Shown piece by piece: positions 56,561-64,000 of a DNA stretch of 64,000 nt. Where the stretch lies: assembly GCF_003265705.1 (NCBI RefSeq), contig NW_020312817.1:48601825-48665824 (forward strand). Reading direction: 5' to 3'. The stretch's first letter is position 1, and each line of letters begins with the position of its first letter. The notes beneath the pieces are model-generated. The model saw nothing but the letters and a program-made list of their open reading frames with translations, did no database searches and was not told where the DNA came from. This DNA is from Callorhinus ursinus. Taxonomy: Eukaryota; Chordata; Mammalia; Carnivora; Otariidae. The position numbers were made by a program, and so were the translations under genes.

Positions 56561-56829
56561 ACATTAGCCTGTGTGTTCTGTTTCCTGGTGCCATGTGAAC
56601 CAAATCAAATTTCTCCTGCATAATCCCTTCATATTCTAGAAGAAGAAAACTCTCACCATCTTCTTCTCCTTCCCCTTAACTGTTGCTCATGAGAAAGAAT
56701 TTTGAATTTCCCGTGATGTCCTGGTTGAGTCTTTTAGATTAGTGCTTCTTAAACTCTAATGTGAAGATTATGATTCAGGATGACTCTGGAGACGATTTCA
56801 AATTTATATGCCATTGTTAGAAATAATAC

Positions 56830-57975
56830 AGAGATCCTATGTTCCATTTAACCAGTTTCCCTAATGATAACATTTTGCAGGACTGTAGTACAATATCACA
56901 ACCAGGATGTTGACAGTGATAGAGTCAAGATGCAGAATATTCCCATTAGCACCAGGATCCCTCTGTTGCCCTTTTACAGTTGTGCTCACTTCCCTTCCAA
57001 CTCCACCCCCTCCTTAACCCCTGAAACCACCAATTTGCTCCCCACTTCTATAATTTGACATTTCAAGAATGTTATATATATGAAGTCATACAACATGCAA
57101 CCTTCTGAGACTGAGTTTTTTTCACTCGGCATAATTTTTTGAAGATTCATCCAGGTTGTTGCATGAGTTAAAAGTTGGGGTTTTTCTTTGTTGTTGTTGT
57201 TCTGATTAGTATTCCATGTCATGGATATGCCACAGTTTGTTTAAACTTTCACCCATTGAAGGAAATTTGGTTTGTTTCCGATTTGGGGCTATTACAAATA
57301 AAGCTGCTATAAATATCTATGTGGGTTTTATGTGAACCTAAGTCTTTATGTCTCTGAGATAAATGCCCAGGAGCAATGCAATTGCTGGGTTGTATGATAA
57401 TTGCATGTCTACTTTTTGAAGAAACTGCCAAATTGTTTTCCATAGTGGCTGTTTCATTTTATATTCCCATGAGCAATGTATGAGTGATCCATTTTTCCAC
57501 ACCCCCTTTTTTTTTCTAAAGATTTTATCTATTTATCTGACACAGAGAGACATGGCGAGAGAGGGAACACAAGCAGGGGGAGTGGGAGAGGGAGAAGCAG
57601 GCTTCCCGCGGAGCAGGGAGCCCGATGCGGGGCTCGATCCCAGGACCCTGAGATCATGAATGAGCCGAAGGCAGATGCTTAAAGACTGAGCCACCCAGGC
57701 GCCCCCATTTTTCCACACCCTTATCAACATTTGGTGTTGTCACTATTTTTGAAGTTTCTTTATATATTCTAGATACTATTCCTTTTGGCAGATAAATGAT
57801 TTGCAGATATTCCCCCCGCCCCCACCTGTATAGTTTGTCTTTTCATCCTCTTAACGCAGAAGAAATGTTTTTAATTTTGATGATGTCCAAATTATCAATT
57901 TTCCCTCTTTTGGAATGTGATTTTGGTGTCAAGCCTAAGAATTCTTTGCCTAGTCCTTGATCCCAAAGATTTTCT
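56830..57975 (-). mobile_element. Old L1M, antisense
   Basis: 'ccatttaaccagtttcccta', 'ggatatgccacagtttgttt', 'caattgctgggttgtatgat', 'gccaaattgttttccatagt', and after the SINE 'atttggtgttgtcactattt'. L1 3'UTR plus ORF2 C-terminal region, with stops. Confidence 0.8.
57505..57704 (-). mobile_element. Can-SINE in L1M
   Basis: Minus-strand copy. Target duplication CCATTTTTCCACACCC at 57489-57504 and 57705-57720, perfect over 16 bp. Confidence 0.96.
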
Positions 57976-59451
57976 TTATAAGAAGTCTGAGGTCTCAGGG
58001 AAGTTCCTTTGATTCCGGGTGCGAGAGAAGTAGAAGAGAGAACGTTCTGGTTGGAAGTGGGATTTCTGAGTGTGAGTCAGTCGCCCACAGTCACTCAACA
58101 TTGGCTCTGTGCTTTTAATTGTGGGAGGCCCTGGGAACAGAGAGCAGAAGGGAGACATGATCCCTGCCCTTAAGGAGCTCACAGCCCAGATTTCAGAGGT
58201 GGCACCTTTCCAGGTGAAAACAAGGTCCAGGATGTGTGCCTGGAAATGGTTTGCTCCAGTGGGCTGGAGGGGGAGTCTGGTGGAGCAAAGGAAACCAAGT
58301 GGCTGGCAGGCTAGCCTGCTGGATGTGTCACTCACCGGTGGGTATCCGGCCTGTGGAGAAAAGCAGGTTTCTTTCTACTCAGTGATTTCTCCAGGACCAT
58401 GTACATCCTCTTCCCATCCTGTGGTCTGGGAGCTCTTTTTCCATTCAAGCTTTGCCTCTCAGACGCCATGCGGCCACACTGGGGTCAGTTCCTGAGTGGT
58501 TTTCACTAGTGTAGACGGGAGGGTGAGTGGGTTTCAAAGACCTGCTTCCGCGCTTTGGTGTCCGAGTCTTAAAGAACTATCGATCCTGTCCTTTAAGTTT
58601 CCTTTTCGTTCTTGCCCTTGATTTCATCACCAGGAAAATGGAGATAGCAAAGTGCCACAAATCCTTTGTGAGGCTGAGGTAGCCAGGATACGTTATCTAT
58701 AAGACGCAGAGGAACAAGCGGAAGTCAGATGCTGCGGGAGTCAGCAGGAAGGGTGTGCGGACAAATGACTGTGTGTATACATGTGGAGCAGGGCACCACT
58801 CGGCGCCCCAGGAGCTCCGGGACGGATTTCATTCTTTCTACACACTTTTCAACGAAGCCGGCAACATAAAGAAGCTGTGCGGATCTAGTCTTTCAGAGGC
58901 CCCTGCTGGCCTCTCCCTAGCTGGCTTGAAGGTAGCTTGAGGCCTTGTGACTCTGGCTGTGGGAATCCACGCATCAGCACTTCCGGGTTTTTTGTGCCTA
59001 CACAGAGCTGCGTGAGACTTCATTTCATGGCCCATCGGGCCACTGCTATCTGGGAGCCAAATTCCCTCCCTTCCTGTTCCAGAGAGACTGGCCTGAAAAC
59101 TTCGCTGATGAGGGGCCTCGTGGACACATCCCACTCTGTTTTGTGGGCTTTGGCTGCAGGAGGGAAGAGGAAGCATGCATCTCTGATCTTTTACCCCTTG
59201 CTTCCTTTTCTGCTATGAACTTGGGGAGTTTGGTTTCTCTGGCTGTCTGGCTCAAATTCCATATGAAACTCTGGCAGCGGGTTTTATCCTCTCAGGAGAT
59301 GCCACTGCATCTTTTCAGAGGTCCAGGGAAACCTCGCCTGGGCTTCTCAGCTAGGTTCATGGCGACACTAGGTGTTAGGTATGACGTGATCTCCTGAGCA
59401 CGTGATGGCTTTCTGATGCTTTTTTTTTGTGCCATTTCTCTTTTCTTTCAG
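57976..59451. other. Unassigned sequence; L2 scrap at 58085-58190
   Basis: 58085-58190 resembles antisense L2 ('gacatgatccctgcccttaa', 'ggagctcacagccca'). The rest is unassigned. A good pyrimidine tract and AG lie at the right edge (see the next entry). Confidence 0.45.
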
Positions 59452-59574
59452 AGCCTGAGAAGCCAATTGGGGCCAACCAAGTTTCAGAACCTCTACTGCT
59501 TGGCACCAACATCACCAGGGATGAACTGTTTTTGCCAGATAATCCTCTGTTCCTGACAGCACATCCCTCCCCAG
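59452..59574 (+). other. Splice-bounded exon candidate, 123 nt
   Basis: The left side has a strong acceptor: a T/C-rich tract and TTTCTTTCAG ending at 59451. The right side has CCCCAG|GTAGCT, a usable but weak donor (GT at 59575). The length is exactly 41 codons. One frame, starting at 59454, is open throughout, opening PEKPIGANQVSEP and ending LFLTAHPSP. The other two frames contain stops. Protein resemblance is not recognised, so it could be a coding exon, an alternative 5' UTR exon or a lncRNA exon. It is about 22.8 kb downstream of the CpG-island donor and in the same orientation. Confidence 0.35.
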
Positions 59575-60541
59575 GTAGCTAAGGGGATAATGAGTTTTCA
59601 CCCCCCCCTCTGCACACTGTGTAATGAGATAGTCACCTGCACAGCGGCTTATGCACCAGGGCCTACTCACTGCTGCTACTGAAGTATAAGATGAAATCTG
59701 TCATCCTCAGGCACATTTCATTTTATACAATTCAGTGATTACATTCAATATAAATGAGTGGACTCAGGGTTCCAGAGAATATGATTTTGCAGCACTGGGA
59801 ATGAGGTTACCTCTAAAATGGAAACCAGTGAAAATAATGTCCAATGCATATGATTAGCCATTCCATCTAAGAGATGGTGCTCATAGACAGGCTGTCATCT
59901 TCATCAGGAGACCAGCATGTGTTTAGGGAGACAAAATTACGGGAAGTAAGTGATGGACAGAAGCTGTGTTTTTTCAATTGTGTTGCAGTTTGTCAGTACT
60001 TAGTTGAAGGAGCTTTGAGTCAGGGATGAGAGAAAGCTGTCAGAGAGTAAGATTTATAAGAATTGGTGGGTTCTGTCCAAAGAGAGTATGCTGTGATGCT
60101 GGTTGCCTGGCTCCGGAGTATCCTCTAAACACGACTTCCCCTAGAGTAGTGTGGGGTTAATCCAATGGGTTATCACCAGGAGAAAGCCCTAGCTTTGCAA
60201 GTAGGCAGCTCCGTAGTTGTAATTTTGTCCTTGCCAAGTTAATCCCCAGGATCCAGTTGTCTAGAAGAGGACCTGATTTAGCTCTTGTACCAGCTGACTC
60301 CCCAGTTATGAATAAACTGCTATTGGTTGATGTGTTCTCTTGAGGGCTTGGTTAATGTGAGCTCTTCTCCTGGACACTGGGAATACTGAGTTACTGGCCC
60401 AGAGCTTGGACTCGTGTCCTGACCAACGCCTGCCAACCCTCTTCCCGACACCATCCTAACGGTCCTGGTGATGCATACGAGCTTCACAAACACTGAGAAT
60501 CACTTAGACCGGTAAATGAAGTAATGATGTTTGTTTTAGAA
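59575..60541. other. Unassigned sequence, possibly constrained (59580-59830)
   Basis: Repeat-free, complex sequence follows the exon candidate. No gene or repeat recognised. Confidence 0.4.
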
Positions 60542-60758
60542 TAGGGTTTCTCAACCTTGATACATTCACATTTTGGACCAGATAGTTCTTTGTTGTGAGG
60601 GGCTATCCTGTGTGCTGTAGGATGTTTATCATATCCTTCCCGCCTACCCACTAGATGCCAGTGTTAACCCCCACTGAAATTTTGACAACCAAAAATGTTA
60701 CCACACATAGCTAAATGTCCCCTGTGGGGGGCAAACTGCCCAAAGTTGAGAATCACTG
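60542..60758 (-). mobile_element. hAT-type miniature DNA transposon
   Basis: Inverted termini 'agggtttctcaaccttg' and 'caaagttgagaatcactg'. The inside has 'gctgtaggatgtttatcata', 'cccactagatgccagtgtta' and 'ccaaaaatgttaccacacat'. Opposite orientation to its relative at 37887-38111. Confidence 0.75.
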
Positions 60759-60863
60759 ATTCTAGGAGCTAGCCAGTGGTAAGGGACTTCCTTGAGAAAC
60801 AGACCACAAAATTGTACTTGGGGTAGATGAATGCTTCAAGCCCCTTACCTTTATATTGGTAGG

Positions 60864-61234
60864 TGTATTGATCAGGGTTCTCCAGAGAAACAGAAGCAGT
60901 AGGATATATGTATCCTATCACTAGGATATATATATGTGATTATGGAGGCTGAGAAGTCCCAGGATCTGCCATCTGCAAGCTGAGACCCAGGAGTGGTATC
61001 GTTCAGTTCAAGTCTGAAGGCCTGAGAATGAGGGGAGCCAATGGTGACAGTCCAAACTGAGGCTGGAGAAGATGAGATGAGATGTCTCAACTTAAGCAGT
61101 AAGACAGGAAAAAGGGGGGCAGAATCCTCCTCCCTCCACCTCATCTGGAAACACCCTCACAGACACACCCAGAAAAAATGTTTAATCTGGGCACCCCATG
61201 GCCTGTCAGATTGATTCATAAAATTAATCATCAC
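60864..61234 (-). mobile_element. MLT2-like (ERVL) LTR
   Basis: 'tgtattgatcagggttctcc', 'gattatggaggctgagaagt', 'ggaaacaccctcacagacac', 'aatctgggcaccccatggcc', 'ataaaattaatcatcaca'. Antisense ERVL-type solo LTR. Confidence 0.8.
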
Positions 61235-61660
61235 AGTAGGAGTTGCAGAAAGGTTTTAATGACAGGGCAAATCACCAGTGGGAGTTGTCCAGAGCTACTT
61301 GGACTGTTCCATCCCCATTAAGGGAGAGTCAGGGAGAAGGCTTTGGTTTAGAGTTTGGCTCTGGGGTTCGTCACTTTTCTAACTTCTGCAGACCATGTCT
61401 CATTGGCAGCTGTCCTGAGCAGAATCTCCTCTGCCTAGCCCTGCTCTCTGTCTTGGTGTCCTCACTAAGGTACCCTATAACCACCTGGAGAAGGGCTGGT
61501 GAGGACTTGCCCTCATACCCGAGGTCAGATTTATAAAGGAGGCACTAAGTGCCTCCTGGGCTTGTGCTGTTAAAGTATCTTAGTGCTCAGGCTGAAGGGG
61601 ATTACAGAGGTCAGGTAGAGCACTTTGTTAACTCTACTGGGCATTTTATAAAATGGGAAT
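61235..61660. other. Unassigned non-coding sequence
   Basis: Nothing recognised. Confidence 0.4.
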
Positions 61661-61664
61661 TTGA

Positions 61665-61768
61665 TTCCAAAGGTCTTGGGTGGTGTCCAAGATCACGTAA
61701 ATCCAACAAGCTCCCAAGTGATGTCAATGCTGCTGGTCCTCGAACCATACTTTAAGTAGTAGGACTTT
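61665..61768 (+). mobile_element. MER5-like 3' fragment
   Basis: 'aacaagctcccaagtgatgt', 'caatgctgctggtcctcgaa', 'ccatactttaagtagtagga' match the right half of MER5. Confidence 0.65.
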
Positions 61769-61772
61769 AGAC

Positions 61773-61994
61773 CAGAGGTCTGCAAACTATGGCTCATGGA
61801 CCAAATTGGGTCTACCACCTATGTTGCAAATAAAGTTCTGTTGGAACACAGCCACACTTGTTCATTTACATATTGTCTGTGGTGGCTTTTGTACCACATT
61901 GGCCAAGTTGAGTAGTTGAGACAGAGACTCCATGGCCCCTGAAGCCTGAAATAGTTACTCCTTGGCCCATACAGTAAAGATGCACTGACCCCTG
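61773..61994 (+). mobile_element. hAT-type miniature DNA transposon
   Basis: It starts CAGAGGTCTGCAAACTATGG and ends 'gcactgacccctg'. It contains 'aataaagttctgttggaaca' and 'gttgagtagttgagacagag'. Same family as 47790-48015, opposite strand. It abuts the MER5 fragment. Confidence 0.8.
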
Positions 61995-62930
61995 CTCGAG
62001 GCTGACTTGTGCCATATGGACGGACCATGGAGGATCGTCCCATTGGCTCCTTTGGATGGGCCATCCAGAGGTTGTCTTTCCTTACCTTTGGCCTGTCTTT
62101 TTCATCCCTCTTCTTCTTACTTCTAGCTCCTGCAACCCTCTCCATTAGTGCCTGGGGCATGGCAAGACTCGTAGGAAGAATTTCTGTGCCACAGTAAAGC
62201 TTCCATCTTGAATGTGGACCTCTCATTGTCCTGACAAAGTGTTTTGCCTGGCACCCACTCAGAGCCAGTCAGCCCTGGTATCCTTTGGTCTTCTAGGTGG
62301 CTCACCTTCAGACCTGTTTAGAAACACCCTCAGAGACTTATGCATAAAAACTCATGCCTGAATGCTCTATTTGTTTCTCAGCCAGCCAGCATTTACGAAG
62401 AACCTTCTTTCATCAGGTACCATGCTAGATTTTTAGAACAAGGATACATCAGATCCCTTTTCAGTCTAGAAGAAAACCTGTAAACTGATCATCCCAATTA
62501 CAATATCGTGGGTGCAATATTAGAAGAATTATTTGGATGCTTTGATAGCCAAAGGAAAGGGTCTGAGTGATGTGGAGCTTCGCTGCAGTGGATCTTTCCT
62601 TTTTTTTCCCCTCAATCATGAATTGTTATCAAATTTTACACAAACACATTTTTGCATCTAATGGTGTGATATGTTCTTCCTCTTAGGTTCTAAATGTGAT
62701 AGATTACAGTTATTTACTATCCAATTTTAAAAGTGAAATAACATTTTTTACTTAAAATTAGGCTACATTTATAGTATGATATAAATTGGAATTTTATTGA
62801 CTTCAATTTTAATATCAGTATAAAATAATTCTACTGCCATTCCTGTTAACTTAAAACCAAAATTTGTTTGCAGAATTCTCTAAATTGAGTAACACTTTCA
62901 AAATTCACTGTTGTACCTCATTAGCACCTT
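61995..62930. other. Unassigned non-coding sequence
   Basis: 62600-62930 is AT-rich. No exon or clear repeat recognised. Confidence 0.4.
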
Positions 62931-62934
62931 ATTT

Positions 62935-63337
62935 TTATTATTATTTTAAAATTGTGCTAAAATACATATAACACAAATTTACCAGCTTAACCATTTTAAA
63001 CTTACAGTTCAGTGGCATTAAGTGAATTTACACTGTTGTGCAACCATCCATTTCCAGAATACTTTTCATCTTGCAAAACTGAAACTTTGTACCCTGTATC
63101 CACTAAACAATAACTTCCAATTCCTCCCTTCCCCAGCCACTGACAACCACCATTCTACTCTGTCTCTATGAATATGACTACTCTAGGTATTTCATATACG
63201 TGGAATCATACAGTGTGTCGATTCATTACAGTTCTTTTGTGACTGGCTTATTTCATTTAGCATAATATCCTTAAGGTTCGTCTATGTTGTAGCATGTGTC
63301 ACAGATTCCTTCCTTTTAAGGCTGTGAGTAATACTCC

Positions 63338-63376
<39 letters not shown>

Positions 63377-63670
63377 CACATTTTGTTTATCCATTCATCA
63401 GTGGATGGATACGTCAATTGCTTCTACCATTAGGCTACTGTGAATAATGCTTCATAATAATTGTGTACAAATATCTGTTTGAGTCCCTGCTTTCCATTCT
63501 TTTGAATAGGTACCCAGATATAGAATTGCTTAATCTTATAGTAATTCTAGTTTTTATTTTTTGAGGAACTGCCACCCTGTTTTCCATAGTGCCTCGACCA
63601 TTTTACTCTCCCATCAACAATATGAGGGTTTTAATTTCTCTCAATCCTCTCTGAAACTTGTTATTTTCTT
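62935..63670 (-). mobile_element. Old L1M, antisense
   Basis: 'aacacaaatttaccagctta', 'gtgcaaccatccatttccag', 'catttagcataatatcctta', 'ccattcatcagtggatggat', 'gaactgccaccctgttttcc'. L1 3'UTR and ORF2 end. A GT tract sits in the ORF2 end. Confidence 0.8.
63339..63374. repeat. (GT)n microsatellite
   Basis: GT tract in the antisense L1 at the 'actccattgtgtgtg' site, the same L1 position as the tract at 11113. Confidence 0.95.
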
Positions 63671-63673
63671 TCC

Positions 63674-63686
63674 CTTTCTTTCTTTT

Positions 63687-63758
<72 letters not shown>

Positions 63759-63771
63759 TNNNNNNNNNNTT

Positions 63772-63815
<44 letters not shown>

Positions 63816-63986
63816 TTTCTTTCTTTCTTTCTCTCTCTCTCTTTCTTTCTTTCTTTTTCTCTTTCTTCTTTCTTTCCCTCTCTCTCCCTCCCTCCCTTCC
63901 TTCCCCTTCCTTCCTTCCTTCCCTCCTTCCTTCCTTCCTTCCTTCCTTCCTTCCTTCCTTCCTTCCTTCCTTCCTTCCTTCCTTCC
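63674..63986. repeat. (CTTT)n then (CCTT)n tract
   Basis: A polypyrimidine tract of over 300 bases shifting from CTTT to CCTT units. True length is uncertain because the assembly breaks inside it. Confidence 0.95.
63760..63769. other. Assembly gap (10 N)
   Basis: Ten N characters inside the CTTT tract. The real gap size is unknown. Confidence 0.99.
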
Positions 63987-64000
63987 GTTTCTTTATACTA

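Overview
The window is mammalian nuclear DNA, almost certainly from a caniform carnivoran. The main evidence is about 20 copies of a tRNA-Lys-derived Can-SINE, with a head like GGGGCACCTGGGTGGCTCAG and a tail like AATAAATAAAATCTTTAAAA. Most copies are about 190-210 bp and carry clear 9-17 bp target-site duplications. The rest of the repeat content is typically placental: L1, L2, MIR, MaLR/MLT-type LTRs and hAT-type miniature elements. An arctoid host (bear, seal or mustelid) is my guess from the SINE type, not a demonstrated point. There are no bacterial-style operons, no CRISPR array and no intact protein-coding gene that I can recognise.

Layout. 1-35 kb is repeat-rich intergenic or intronic DNA: L2, MIR, MaLR LTRs, a young L1 nested in an older L1 (9.96-12.18 kb), and long AT-rich L1M stretches at 15.9-16.3 and 19.5-22.0 kb. 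36.1-37.25 kb is one strong CpG island, the only obvious promoter in the window. On the + strand it contains a plausible non-coding first exon ending at a good splice donor (GAAG|GTAAGC, intron from 36630). Downstream, 37.3-63 kb would be the first intron of that transcription unit if it runs on the + strand. It holds MIR/L2/hAT fossils, an L2 of about 1.9 kb in antisense (43.66-45.53 kb) split by two MIRs, several unassigned blocks that look constrained, and one splice-bounded 123-nt exon candidate at 59452-59574. I could not name the gene. The window ends in an old L1 and a long CTTT/CCTT tract with a 10-base N gap.

The most unusual structure is at 50.5-51.3 kb. An 82-bp segment sits inside an L2 3' end, is flanked by a perfect 9-bp direct repeat (CAGCTATTA), and is a nearly identical inverted copy of single-copy-looking sequence about 600 bp downstream (51227-51311). 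It has no poly-A tail and no terminal inverted repeats. It looks like a locally templated insertion at a staggered break rather than a known transposon. It also leaves an inverted repeat of about 83 bp capable of forming a long hairpin.

All family assignments come from recognising consensus patterns by eye. Edges of old repeats are approximate; SINE edges are set by their target-site duplications and are more reliable.
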